A program made the translations under genes and the position numbers. DNA of 64,000 bases. Origin: Lytechinus pictus (Eukaryota; Echinodermata; Echinoidea; Temnopleuroida; Toxopneustidae). The notes under the pieces are model-generated. The model was not told the origin of the DNA. It made no database searches and was given only the letters and a program-made list of their open reading frames with translations. Below, piece by piece: positions 35,345-46,842 of the stretch; the first letter of the stretch is position 1; each line of letters opens with the position of its first letter. The stretch spans positions 36,643,556-36,707,555 of the forward strand of contig NC_087252.1 of the NCBI RefSeq assembly GCF_037042905.1, given 5' to 3'.

Positions 35345-35870
35345 TACTTAAGTGGCTTTAATTTGGTTTCCATTCGATTGTTTTAATGATGAAGTAGTAC
35401 ATCGGGAAAAGTTACAAGGACAGCCAGTGGTCTGGTGTGTCCCAAAATACAAGATGGCTACCAAAAATTGAGTTTAAAATGGCTGTTTATCCTTAAAATG
35501 GGCATAGCTCATATCACATCTACCTGAGAGATATGATTTTGGTGTCTAGACCATGGTTTCAATGGTCAAATAATACATTGTGACAAGTTATAAGGACAGT
35601 CAGTGGTTCGGAATGTTCAAAAATCCAAGATTGCTTCCAAAAATGGAGTAAAGAATGCTGTTGCTACTTAAAAAAAAAATAGTTTGTTCAATATCCGGGA
35701 ATATGATTTTTGTGCCTATACCATGGTTAAATCGGTCAAATAATAAATTGGAATAAAGTTACAAGGACGATGGGTGGTCAAGTATGTCCAAAAGTCCACG
35801 TTGGCTTAAAAAATTGTATCAATTAGCCGCGATGGTATTTAAAAATGGACATAGTTCATGTAGTGGAGCG
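35345..35870. repeat. Left-arm tandem units of about 175 bp
   Basis: About three copies of a unit with ACCATGGTTTCAATGGTCAA, ACAAGGACAGTCAGTGGT and CCAAGATGGCT. The same unit is inverted and more numerous in the right arm. Confidence 0.75.
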
Positions 35871-35879
35871 GTTATGTGA

Positions 35880-37260
35880 CAAAAAATGGCCAAGATGCTC
35901 GGATCTGGCAGAAAGTGTGAAATTTGGCACACAGGGGTATTTTTGGGCGCTGATTTCAAAAATTGCCGGCCCCAAGCGATTCGACCATCAGGTCGGCCGC
36001 CATTTTGAAATCCAAGATGGCCGCCATGAAAAATCATTAAATGTCATTTTCTTGAGTTTTACATGGCATGTGATACTGAAATTTGGCATATAGGGGTATT
36101 TTGAGGCACTGATTTCAAATATTCCCGGTTCCCAGCACTTTGACCATTTGGTCGGCGGCAAAATGGCCGCCATCTTGAAATCCAAGATGGCCGCCATGAT
36201 ATACTATTGCAATCATTTTCTCGAGTATTATGTGAAATACATTATTGAAATTTGGCATATAGGCTTAATTTGGGGAGCTGATTTCAAATATTGCCGACCC
36301 CAAGCGATTTGACCATCGGGTCGGCAGCCATTTTGAAATCCAAGATGGCCGCCATAAAAATCATTGAAACTCATTTTCCTGAATTATACATTATATGAGG
36401 CACTGAAATCTGTAGTATATGGGTATCTGGTGCGTTCATTTAAAAAACTGTCGGCTCCAACCAATCGGAAAATTGGTCGGCGGAAAAATGGCCGTCATCT
36501 TGAATTCCAAGCTGGCTGGCATGAAATATTGCAATAGTTTTATATGATCTGCGGTATTGCATTTTGACATATAGACATAGTGTGGGGTGCTTATTTCAAA
36601 TATTGCTGGCCCTCAGCGATCTGATCCCGTGAATGCGGGTTTCTGGTCAAATATGGAATGCCAGACATATATCCTATCCACTGGTAGTAAACATTCAACC
36701 CTCGAATTTCATCCTTATGTTTTATGATTTTTTTTTAAAGCACCTCTTTAACACACGGGAAATGTTTTAGGCCTGCGATATCTCAGCTGCAAAATGGCAG
36801 CCATCTTGAAATCCAAGATGGCTGCAATGAAAAAATCATTAAAAAAATCAAGTACATGTATCATATAACGTAGGTATTATTTTGAAATGTGGCATCTTTG
36901 GATATTGAAATTTCTTCCTGTATTCTATCCAATAGATATGCTGCAAAATGGCCACCATCTTGAAATCTAGAGAGGATCAAGTGTCATGAAAATTCATTAA
37001 AATAATTTTCTTGAGTTTTAAATGATTTGAGGCACTGCATTTTAGGCATACAGGCAGGTTTTGGCCTGCTGGTTTTAGAATACTGCCACCCCCAGTGATT
37101 GATACATCAGGTCAGCTGAAAATGGCCGCCACTTTGAAATCTAAGATGGCTACTATGAAATATCTTTCAAAAATGTTTTCTTGAGTTCTACGTTACCTGT
37201 GACACTGTAAAACATGAAGCAAAAACTTGTATTATATGTTAATTTCAAATATGGATAGAT
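35880..37260. repeat. Left-arm ATGGCCGCC tandem units
   Basis: About seven degenerate copies of a 160-190 bp unit with GAAATCCAAGATGGCCGCCA, a TTTTCTTGAGTTTTACATG block and AAATTTGGCATATAGGGGTA. Confidence 0.75.
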
Positions 37261-37544
37261 AATGAACACAACACATAACACACTTTATAACTACCATTTC
37301 AAATTCCCATATGACCCATCATGACACAATGGACATGATTAGCTAGCTTAGTTCTGAATATTGATTATTGTGGGGGAAAATTAAGTACAATAAGTAGCAC
37401 GAATCTAAATTCATGTATGGTATAATTGATGGCAATCTATTTATTATTGTTATCAATCATTTATATGATAGACGGTTGAGAGTGATTCTTAGTTATCTTA
37501 CAGATCTCCAGGAATTTCTTTGGAAGATTCAATTGATAACCTTC

Positions 37545-38230
37545 GTGTGTTCGACAATGTGAGCATGTTCGCCTCACAACCGGGAGATCGGGAGTTCAAG
37601 CACCGACAGCGTCAGACCAAACGATGTTCGAAGAGGGGAGTTGCTTACCCTGTTTGGCGGTCAACGAATCAAAGGGGAAGTTCACCCTGGCAAAAAGTTT
37701 ATTGAAACAAAAACAGAATAAATAATGAAAAAATATTGAAAGTTTGAGGAAATTCATTAAAATTTTCAAAAAGCTATTGGAATTTCATTTAGTGTATTTG
37801 TGACGTCAGATGCAACGAGTTCCCGAATGTATTTTATAGTGAAAAAAATTAAATGAAATGTATCCTAAAAAAAATTAAAATGTTTTTTATTGTACCCTCA
37901 GTATATCAACAAACAAACGATTTCACCCTGCCCCAGAAAGAACAAAATTCCCATCATTAACCATTTATTCATTTTATATCACATAACATTTAGGGCAGCT
38001 GCTCGTACAGTAGGTCTATATGACTTCACAAATCAAAAACTTAAAATTCGAATAACTTTCTTAATCTTTGATTGATCCACCAATATTTTCAATGCTATAT
38101 TATCGTGTGTTTTTACAACAAACTTTTCTCCAGGGTGAACTTCCCCTTTTTAAGGGATAGAGCAACGTAAACGTCCGATGTGGTGCTGCTAGGTTTCTGC
38201 CGAGCTTACGATCTACAGAGTATGGGCAAA
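37545..38230 (+). mobile_element. tRNA-derived SINE, split by a MITE, in the fold-back loop
   Basis: The head contains TGTGAGCATGTTCGCCTCAC and a B-box-like GGGAGTTCAAGCACC, as in Val-type tRNA-derived SINEs. The body runs to about 37673 (GTTTGGCGGTCAACG) and appears to resume at about 38153 with AGGGATAGAGCAACGTAAAC. The MITE at 37674-38153 lies between. Confidence 0.45.
37674..38153. mobile_element. MITE with GGGGAAGTTCACCCTG ends
   Basis: The left end AGGGGAAGTTCACCCTGGC is inverted at the right end (CCAGGGTGAACTTCCCCT). AAGTTTATTG and its complement lie next to both ends. About 480 bp, AT-rich, non-coding. Confidence 0.7.
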
Positions 38231-38389
38231 ATAAACTTTCGGAGAATTTCTGTTAATGAATTATATTTGAACCATTAAATATGTATTATTATCATTAATA
38301 TAAATATCATCGTCATATCACTATATAACCATCAAAACTTTAAGTCTGGAGCAGTTTTCGTCATGTTGAGTTTTGCACCAATACACTGT

Positions 38390-40690
38390 ATTCTAAAACC
38401 AGCAGGCAAAAACCTGCCTGTATGTCTAAAGTGCAGTGCCTCAAATTATTTAAAACTCAAGAAAATGATTTAATGAATTTTCATGACAGGCAATCCTCAC
38501 TAGAATTCAATATGCTGGCCATTTTGCAGCATATCTATTGGACAGATTACTGTGGCGACTTCAATATCCTCCGATATACCTCCGATATGAGATAAAGTGA
38601 TTTTTTTTTCAATGATTTTTTTTATCATGGCAGCCATCTTGGATTTCAAAATGGCTGCCATTTTGCAGCTGGCTCAAGCGATCACATCACTGAGGGCCAG
38701 CAATATTTGAAATAAGCACCCAACACTCCGCCGATATGTCAAAGTGCAATACTGTAGATCATATTAAAACTCAAAGAAATAATTGCAATTTCATTACAGT
38801 CTCTCAACAGAATATGATTGTTTCGGATGGTTATTATTCAACCAAAGCCCACTTCAAATGTGTAACTGCAGAATATTCATACGTGTAGAAGCTAGCTGGT
38901 TTGTGTATTATGGTGCTTCATACATACATAACATCTCAGCAATTAAGGGTGCCAAAGTATTATAATCCTTGCAACAGACAAAGATGTGGTTGTGTTGGAT
39001 TTGTTTTCAGTGCTAATACAACGGGTTTTACTCACCATTATAATGTTGTACATCGTTCAAACTTGGTAACCATATTGGAATTCAAAAAACATCTAATTTA
39101 TAATGTTTTTTCATTAAGGATGTAAAGATCGATTTTCCTCCAAATTTACAGTGTAACATGCCATACGTAAAACTTGAGCAAATTATCTTCCATGGCGGCC
39201 ATCTTGAATTTCAAAATTGCAACCAAACAGGGGTCTGACAAACAGTGCCTAAATATATGACAATTTTCAGGGCAAGAATTCATATAGAACTCAAGAAAAT
39301 TATCATTGCCCTGCGGTCATTTTGCCGAAACCCGGTGGTCACATTGCTGGTGGCCAGCAAAAATCAGTGCCACATACTTCTGCATACAAAATGTAATGTA
39401 ATGTAAAATCCAAGGAAATTATTTTGATATAATGTGGTTTTTCATAGCAGCCATCTTGCCGCTGAACTGATGGTCAGCAATTTTTTAAATCAACACCCAA
39501 AAAATAGTTCTATTTGCCAAAGTTCAGAGCACATATGTAAAATTTAAGAAAATGAATTTGGATTTTAAGATGGCGGCTGACCTGGTGGTCAGACTATTTG
39601 AAATAAGTGCCCTAAACTACACTTACATGTACACTGTATATGCTTAATTTCAATACCATAGTTCATACACAACTAGAGAAAATTATTGCAATATTTCATG
39701 GAAGCCATCTTGGATTTCAAGATCGCGGCCATTTTGCCGCCGTTCTGGTGGTCAAATTGCTGGAGGATAGCAATTTTTGAAATCAATGCCTCAAAAAAAC
39801 CCTATTTGCCAAATTTCAGTGTCACATGTCACGTAAAACTAAAAAAATTACATTTAATGATTTTTCATGGTGGCCATCTTGGATTTCAAGATGGCGGCCA
39901 TTTTGCCGCTGACCAAATGGTCAAAGCGCTGGGGACCGGCAATATTTGAAATCAATGCCTCAAAATACCCCAAAATGCCAAATTTCAGTGTCACATGTCA
40001 CGTAAAACTCAAGAAAATGACATTTAATGATTTTTCACGGCGGCCATCTTGGATTTCAAGATGGCGGCCATTTTGCCGCTGACCAAATGGTCACAGTGCT
40101 GGAGGATAGCAATTTTTTAAATCAATGCCTCAAAAAACCACTATTTGCCAAATTTCAGTGTCACATGTCACGTAAAACTCAAGAAAATGACATTCAATGA
40201 TTTTTGACGGCGGCCATCTTGGATTTCAAAATGGCGGCCGACCCGATGGTAAAATAGCTTGGGGCCGGCAATACTTGAAATCAGCACCCCAAATTAAGCC
40301 TATATGCCAAATTTCAATACCGCAGTGCATATAAAACTCGAGAAAATGATTGCAATAATATATCATTGCGGCCATCTTGGATTTCAAGATGGCGGCCATT
40401 TTGTCGCCGAACAAATGGTCAAATTGCTGGGAGCCGGCAATATTTGAAATCAGTGCCTCAAAATACCCCTATATGCCAAATGTCAGTATCACATGCCATG
40501 TAAAACTCAAGAAAATGACATTTAATGATTTTTCATGGCGGCCATCTTGGATTTCAAAATGGCGGCCGACCCGATGGTCAAATCGCTTGGGGCCGGCAAT
40601 TTTTGAAATCAGCGCCCAAAAATACCCCTGTGTGCCAAATTTCACACTTTCTGCCAGATTCGAGCATCTTTTTCACATATCTACTGGACT
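38390..40690. repeat. Right-arm ATGGCGGCC tandem units (about 170 bp)
   Basis: Consecutive units begin with GCCATCTTGG near 39707, 39873, 40043, 40213, 40371 and 40541, giving spacings of 158-170 bp. Each has GGATTTCAAGATGGCGGCCA, CAAATTTCAGTGTCACATG and AACTCAAGAAAATGACATTT. The array is inverted to the left-arm array but has more copies. Confidence 0.8.
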
Positions 40691-42460
40691 AATGTTATAT
40701 TCGTCAAGGGCATATGATTTTGTTGCCTATATCATGGTTTCAAAAGGAAGAAAATTAGTTACAAGGACAGTCAGTGGTCCAGTATGTCGAAAATCTAAGA
40801 AAACTTCCAAAAATCCGAGTCTAAAATGACTGCTGTTACTTTTAAAATGGACATAGTTCATTTAAAATCCACCAAGGAGATATGATTTCGGTGTCCACAC
40901 TATGGTTTCATGGTTAAAACAATACGTTTGGACTGGTTACATTGATATGCAGTTGTCCAGTTTGCCTAAAACACAAGAGGGTTTTTTTTTTTAAAAGGAA
41001 TCTAAAACGACTCATATTCAATAGTGGTCAGAGTTCTACAATATTAATCTGTGAACAATAATGTTGGTGTCAAAATTTATAAAAACTATGCATACTTTTA
41101 TGTAGCAACAGACAATTTACACCCCATTTTTAAAAAGTAATCTTGGATTTTTTACATACAGACAACTGACTGGTCTTGTAACTTACCCTAGTGTAATACT
41201 TGACATTTTTAACCATGGTTGAACACCAAACTCATATTCCCCAGACAGATATTAAACAAACTATGTCCTTTTATAAGTAACATCAGACATTTTTTACTCC
41301 ATTTTTGGAAGCCATCTTGTAATTTTGGACATACTAGACCACTGACTGCCATTGTCTTGTCCTAATATATAACTTGACCCTTGAAACCATAGTTTAGACA
41401 CCGAAATCATATCTCACAGGCGGATTTAAAATGAGCTATGCCACTTTTAAGTATCAACAGCCATTTTAAAATCAGGTCTTGGTAGCCATATTGGATTTTT
41501 GGTCATACCAGACCACTGACTGGCTTTAAACCTGTCCTAATGTATTATTTTGGCCCTTAAACCAGTGGTTTAGACACCAAATTCGCATCCCCCAGGCCGA
41601 TATGAAATAAGCTATGTCCGCTTTAAGTAGCAGCAGTCAATTTAGAATCAATTTTTGGAAGCCAACGTAGATTTTTTTTGACCGACCAGGCCACTGACTG
41701 TCCTTGTAACTTGCCCTAATTATTGATCCTTGAAACTAGTGGTTTAGACTACAAAATCGCATTTCCCAGGCCGATATGAAATGAGCTTTGTCCGCTTTAA
41801 GTATCAGCAGCATATTTTTAAGATAAACTTTTGACGCCATCTTCGATTTTTGGACATACCAGACCATTGACTGTCCTTGTAACTTATCCTAATATATTAT
41901 TTGACCCTTGAAACCAGTGTCTTAGACATCAAAATCACGTATCCCAGGCCAAAATGAAATGAGCTTTGTCTGCTTTAAGTATTAGCAGCCATTTCAGAAT
42001 CAATGTTTGGAATCCATCGGGGATTTTTGCACATACCAGACACTGACTTTCCTTGTGACTTGTCCCAATGTATTATTTGACCCATTTAACCATGGTATAG
42101 ACACAAAAATCATATTTCTGGACATTGAGCAAACTATGTCGGGTTTTTAAAAGTAGCAACAGCAATTTCCGACTCCATTTTTGGAAGCCATCTTGGATTT
42201 TTGAACATACTGCACCACTGACTGTCCTTGTAACTTATCCCAATGTCTTATTTGACCATTGAAATCATGGTCTAGACACCAAAATAATCGTCCCAGGCGG
42301 ATATGAAATGAACTATGTCCATTTTATTTATCAACATCCATTTTAAACTCCATTTTTGGAAGCCATCTTGGATTTTGGACACACCAGACCACTGACTGTC
42401 CTTGTAACTTGTTTCAATGTACTATTTCGCCCTTAAAACCATTGAATAAAAAACAAATTT
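40690..42460. repeat. Right-arm outer tandem array (about 174-bp unit)
   Basis: Eight to ten copies of a unit containing GGAAGCCATCTTGGATTTTT, CCACTGACTGTCCTTGTAAC and AACCATGGT. Copies at 42183 and 42357 are 174 bp apart. It is the expanded inverse of 35345-35870. Confidence 0.8.
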
Positions 42461-42607
42461 AGATAATAATAATAACTTAAACTTATATAGCGCTTTTCAT
42501 GAAATCATATCAAAGCGCTTTACAATGTAGAACATACAAAATATATTAACAAAAGTGAAATTAGAAATCATATAACTAAGAGAGGAAAAAGGACACTGTA
42601 AATGGAG

Positions 42608-45600
42608 CTATGTTGAAAATGCTTTCTTCATGAGGTATGTCTTTAAATTAGAATGAAATGAAGTGATATTTGGGATACAACGGAGGGAAGCTGGAAGAGT
42701 GTTCCAAAGACGTGGGGCAGAGCTTGAAAAGGACCTATCACCAAAAAGTTTAGTTTTTGCTTTTTTGACTGTTAAGAAATTTTGATTTGCAGAGCGAAGG
42801 GATCTACTGGGAGTATATGCCTGGATTAATTCGGAGAGATATTTTGGAGCATGTCCATGAAGAGATTTGAATGTTAGGAGTATAATTTTGAATTGTATAC
42901 GGAATTTAATGGGGAGCCAGTGCAATTGTTTAAGAGTAGGGGTTACATGGTCATGTTTTTTTGTGAGGGAAACTAGACGGGCTGCAGAGTTTTGAATTCT
43001 CTGCAGCTTAGAAATATCCTTTTCTGGAATTCCAAGGAGCAGGCTATTGCAACTGTCAAGAAGTGAGCTAATAAATGCATGAATGAGGACTTCAGTGGAT
43101 GACTTTGAGAGATATTTTCGAATTTTACCAATTTTTCTTAGGGCGAAGGATGCTTTACGACAGATGCTGTTGACATGGGGACGCATTGAAAAGTTTTTAT
43201 CAAACAAAACACCTAAGTTAGTAACCGTTTTAGAGGGATGTATATGAACATTTGCAATTTGAATTGGAGGTAGCTCAGGGGTATGTCTACGATGGGAAGA
43301 GATATGCAGAACTTCCATCTTGTTGTCATTAAGGAGTAGATAGTTCACAGTCATCCAGGAACGAATGGCACCAAGACAATCTTCCAGTTTCTGCAACATT
43401 CGGAGAGCTTGTCCAGACTTGAATGAGATATATAATTGTGTGTCATCAGCATATATCATAGACGAGAATCCATAGGAATGAATAAGATCTTCCAACGGTG
43501 TCGTGTAGCATGTAAAGAGTACAGGCCCGATAACCGAACCTTGCGGCACCCCCCATTTAAGTAGAGTTGGTTCAGATCGTGAGCCATCAATGATCACCTG
43601 TTGATATCGTCCAGTGATGTAAGAGTCAAACCACTTTGCTACAGTCCCAGAGACACCAAATCGTGTTTTCAGCCTGGAAAGAAGAACATCGTGATCAACT
43701 GTGTCGAAGGCTGATGTTAGGTCCAAAAGTATGAGAATAGCATCATCTCCGGTATCCAAAGCTTGTAGAATATCATCTTGAACACGAAGTAGCGCCGTTT
43801 CCACACTATGATCTTTTCGATATGCAGACTGTCGGGATGCGAGAAGGGAGTTTGCAGTAAGGTATTCAGTAAATTGATTTGAGACAACTCGTTCTATTAC
43901 CTTACCCAAAAAAGGTAAATTTGAAATTGGTCTGTAGTTCCTTAAACTTTCTGCATCCAGTGACGGTCTCTTTAGGGTGGGAATGACCAAAGCAGATTTG
44001 AGCGCCGAAGGGAAGACTCCGCATTCTAGTGAATCGTTGGTAATGTCCGTGATGGCCGGTACCAGGAGCTCGAGACACTGGCTAAGAATTAGCGCTGGAA
44101 GAGGATCTAGGTCACATGATTTTATTTTATGTGACCTGATAATCTTTAGTACATCTGCTTGGGAAACTGGCGCAAACTTCTCAAGACGACGATCACAGGT
44201 TTCCCCCTCCACAACAACAGAAGAGGAAGAAAATGAAGATCTCAGTTGTTCAATTTTACTGTCAAAAAACTTTGAGAACTTCTGGGCAATCTCAGCACTT
44301 GACTGATGTGATGGCAATGATTTATCAGGCTTTTCAGCAATCATCTTGTCAATCACATGAAACAGTTGTTTGCTGTTGCTAGTGGATATAAGTTCTTGAA
44401 GATGCTGACGCTTAAAGTTATTGACAAGTTGGTAATATTCTCTCGTTGCTTCCTTCATGTCATCAGATACAACTGTTCTAGATGAACGCTTGGTCTTTCT
44501 CCATCTCCTTTCCCTTGCACGAAGGTCTTGTTTGGCCTTGCGGATTGCGTCGTTGTACCATGGAGCATAAGGACGCACTCTCACTTTCCTTTTCTTGATT
44601 GGTGCATGACGATCTAGATTAGAAGCAAGAGAGTCATTGAAAACATGTACCTTCTGGTCAATTTCCATTTCCTCTAGGTTTGTAACTGCTTCGAAGGACT
44701 CGATGATATCTAACTTGAATTGATCAATGTCAAGTTCACGTAACATACGGGCATGAATGACATTAGATGTTGGCGATGGTCTCACGAAGGGGAGTGAAAA
44801 GATGATTGCAGAATGATCTGATGGCAAAGTCTGGGTTACCACAATGTCCCTAATTGAGTGATCATTATCCCTCATAATTACCAAATCAAGAGTGTGTCCT
44901 TTAATATGAGTAGGTTGGGATATACGCTGACTCAAACCCGCTGATTCCAGTAGATCTTTAAAGTTCTTTGCGTCTGCATTTGTGTCACTGTCAACATGTA
45001 TATTGAAATCACCCAAGATAACCACTTGATTCAGAAGCAAGTTGGCCGATTCAAGAAGTTTTGAGAACTCAATCAGAAAATGTCCAAATGATTGACCACG
45101 CAAGCACGATGGTGGTCTATAGATTACAAACAAAGAGAGACTTCTCTGGCTACTCATCTTTCTAGAGCTTGCAGTTACCTCAAGGCATTCAAATGTGTCA
45201 AACACATGTGGCTTCTTTTTAGTAGAAAAAGAATTTCGCAAAATTACACAGAGACCACCACCCCTCTTTCCTTTTCTGGGTAGTTTTAGTAGCTTGAAAT
45301 CCTGAAGTGTATTCTGTATGCCTGCTATTGTAGGGGAGTCTCTCCCGTCCCCTCTGAGCCACGATTCTGTGACAGCCAAGACATCAATGCGTTCCGAGAT
45401 GATAAAGTCACAAACTTCAGTCTCTTTGTTCATCAAAGATCGAGCATTCCAAAGTCCAATCCTTGTTGGAGAATTTTCATTCCCCTGGAGACTAATGGTT
45501 TGTGGGATTTGCCTGAGATGCTGTGGTGGATGTTTGCTTTTGAAGACAGATGCTCTTGATGTCCTAGAAGTAATGAACACAGGAATGTAAGTGTCCTTTG

Positions 45601-46159
45601 GCTCTGCATCTTCAACAGATTCAAGCATGGTCAAGGATGGGTTCTGACGAGGCTTTCCTCCCCGTCTTTTACGACGAGTTCTTTTCTTCCGTTTCACTGA
45701 TCTTCCTGTATCATGTTGCGAAATTCCAAGATCTAGTATAAGGCTTCTGACGTTCATTGGAGGATGTGCATGTGTCAAAATCCATGATGACTGATTAATA
45801 GACTTCATATATAGAGGATCATATCTATGCATAACAGAAGGTATGTCAGACGTGCCAGTAAGTCTAATCTTAACACCAGAGCCATCATGTTCTTCAGGGC
45901 CAGGATTTGGACACACGTCACCACATTTCATTAGCTGTAGTTGAAAGGATGATGACGTGTTGGCATAGTACGGGATTGGGAGTCCAGAGAACTTCCTCAA
46001 CACTTTGGGGCGACTTGAATATACATTGGTATCCTTGTACATACATGTGTGTGTAATACATGACAGTTGAAAGTTTGGTAGAGAGTGGCTGCATACCAGT
46101 ACAATAACATGAATAGATAGAAGCTTAAGTAGCTCCATTGTTCCATAGAAAATAAGCAC
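42608..46159 (-). CDS. LINE polyprotein: signal peptide, 2A-like motif, APE endonuclease, reverse transcriptase (1183 aa, intact)
   Basis: A single uninterrupted frame. A second Met at residue 8 starts MELLKLLSIHVIVLVC, a signal-peptide-like helix. A 2A-like segment ends at NPGP (85-88). KRKKRTRRKRRGGKPR (156-171) resembles an NLS. The APE-type endonuclease spans about 233-457: WNAR, TESW (264), GDFN (383), LDLV and SDHS (447). The reverse transcriptase spans about 730-1000: NYRPIS (741), LDLTSAFDTVDH (812), GVPQGSVIGPVLF (870) and YADDTQLY (903). The C-terminal region ends KTYLMKKAFST. The intact frame indicates recent insertion. Clade assignment is by motif feel, not by tree. Confidence 0.9.
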   Translation of the reverse strand: MLIFYGTMELLKLLSIHVIVLVCSHSLPNFQLSCITHTCMYKDTNVYSSRPKVLRKFSGLPIPYYANTSSSFQLQLMKCGDVCPNPGPEEHDGSGVKIRLTGTSDIPSVMHRYDPLYMKSINQSSWILTHAHPPMNVRSLILDLGISQHDTGRSVKRKKRTRRKRRGGKPRQNPSLTMLESVEDAEPKDTYIPVFITSRTSRASVFKSKHPPQHLRQIPQTISLQGNENSPTRIGLWNARSLMNKETEVCDFIISERIDVLAVTESWLRGDGRDSPTIAGIQNTLQDFKLLKLPRKGKRGGGLCVILRNSFSTKKKPHVFDTFECLEVTASSRKMSSQRSLSLFVIYRPPSCLRGQSFGHFLIEFSKLLESANLLLNQVVILGDFNIHVDSDTNADAKNFKDLLESAGLSQRISQPTHIKGHTLDLVIMRDNDHSIRDIVVTQTLPSDHSAIIFSLPFVRPSPTSNVIHARMLRELDIDQFKLDIIESFEAVTNLEEMEIDQKVHVFNDSLASNLDRHAPIKKRKVRVRPYAPWYNDAIRKAKQDLRARERRWRKTKRSSRTVVSDDMKEATREYYQLVNNFKRQHLQELISTSNSKQLFHVIDKMIAEKPDKSLPSHQSSAEIAQKFSKFFDSKIEQLRSSFSSSSVVVEGETCDRRLEKFAPVSQADVLKIIRSHKIKSCDLDPLPALILSQCLELLVPAITDITNDSLECGVFPSALKSALVIPTLKRPSLDAESLRNYRPISNLPFLGKVIERVVSNQFTEYLTANSLLASRQSAYRKDHSVETALLRVQDDILQALDTGDDAILILLDLTSAFDTVDHDVLLSRLKTRFGVSGTVAKWFDSYITGRYQQVIIDGSRSEPTLLKWGVPQGSVIGPVLFTCYTTPLEDLIHSYGFSSMIYADDTQLYISFKSGQALRMLQKLEDCLGAIRSWMTVNYLLLNDNKMEVLHISSHRRHTPELPPIQIANVHIHPSKTVTNLGVLFDKNFSMRPHVNSICRKASFALRKIGKIRKYLSKSSTEVLIHAFISSLLDSCNSLLLGIPEKDISKLQRIQNSAARLVSLTKKHDHVTPTLKQLHWLPIKFRIQFKIILLTFKSLHGHAPKYLSELIQAYTPSRSLRSANQNFLTVKKAKTKLFGDRSFSSSAPRLWNTLPASLRCIPNITSFHSNLKTYLMKKAFST
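45896..45973 (-). other. 2A-like ribosome-skipping motif in the LINE ORF
   Basis: Residues 63-88 read PYYANTSSSFQLQLMKCGDV then CPNPGP. The canonical 2A end is D-(V/I)-E-x-N-P-G-P; here the Glu is Cys. Sea urchin APE-type non-LTR elements are known to carry N-terminal 2A sequences with a similar YYSN..FQL..L.SGDI body (established). Activity of this variant is unknown. Confidence 0.7.
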
Positions 46160-46842
46160 AAATACTCAATGGAACAAGTTCAAAGGCTGGCTGATCGTGA
46201 AGAATAGGGAGTCACAGTAGAGGCTTCTATGATGGCTGACTGTACATAGTTGATGCTCACTCCATTACAAACTTGATGAAATTTGTCTCACACTTACAGA
46301 AAGAAAACAGCAACAAGGATCCATCCAAAAAATGGCCACAAAACTCCAGGTAGTTGGATCAACACACTGGTAACCACAAATTAACCCGAGACTGCCAATA
46401 ACATAGATAAACAATGAAAAATTCAGAGAGCCAAAAAGAGAGCGCCTGTAAGGGCGCTCAATCTTTTTGCATATAAATGAATATATAGATGAATTGTGGA
46501 TTTCCAGCCTACGGCAGCCATTTTGGGCGCCATCTTGGATTTGCCAGTTACACTGGAGGGATTATAATTCATTCTAGCCTAAATCAATGTTTTAACCCCC
46601 AGACCATGGAATATGAACCGAATTGGGATTCTAGGGTGGATAATGTGTCAGTTGTATCCATTTTCAGTGAATGACGGCCATCTTGGACGCCATCTTGAAA
46701 ATAACCACTTTCCCGTATGCAGATTTTGGTAGATTTTTAGTATGTTATTTCTGAGGTCAAATAGTACAAAATACCGTTGAAAAATCATTTGTTGCACTTT
46801 GTTCCGGGTAAGGCTATTTTTGGTCGTATATTGACCCGTCTA

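Larger units (their letters stand above)
42463..46455 (-). mobile_element. Full-length non-LTR retrotransposon (L2/CR1-like LINE) nested in the fold-back
   Basis: Minus-strand element with one intact ORF, a short 3' UTR ending AAGCGCTATATAAGTTTAAG and an ATT-repeat tail, as in L2/CR1-type LINEs. The 5' end begins near 46455 (GAGCGCCCTTACAGGCGCTC). It interrupts the right arm of the fold-back. The 5' boundary is approximate and no target duplication was recognised. Confidence 0.8.
34989..46842. mobile_element. Giant fold-back element (11.85 kb) inserted in an SLC10 gene
   Basis: The ends are TAGACGGGTCAATATA and its exact complement. The similarity of the arms continues inward: ACCCGGAACAAA, CAACAAATGATTTTTCAA, GTGGTTATTTTCAAG, then CCAAGATGGCCG at both ends. 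CAC flanks it at 34986-34988 and 46843-46845. Left arm about 34989-37260, loop about 37085-38385, right arm about 38390-42460 plus 46460-46842. The arms are built from tandem units. No transposase is seen; the only long ORF belongs to a nested LINE. The superfamily cannot be assigned from a 3-bp duplication alone. Confidence 0.8.

Noticed and set aside
34989..35400. ORFs crossing the left fold-back end
   Set aside because: They lie in repeat sequence and share frames with the SLC10 tail only by chance.
39686..40829. Open frames with repeated MAAILPP-like text
   Set aside because: They are translations of the 170-bp ATGGCGGCC tandem repeat, not genes.
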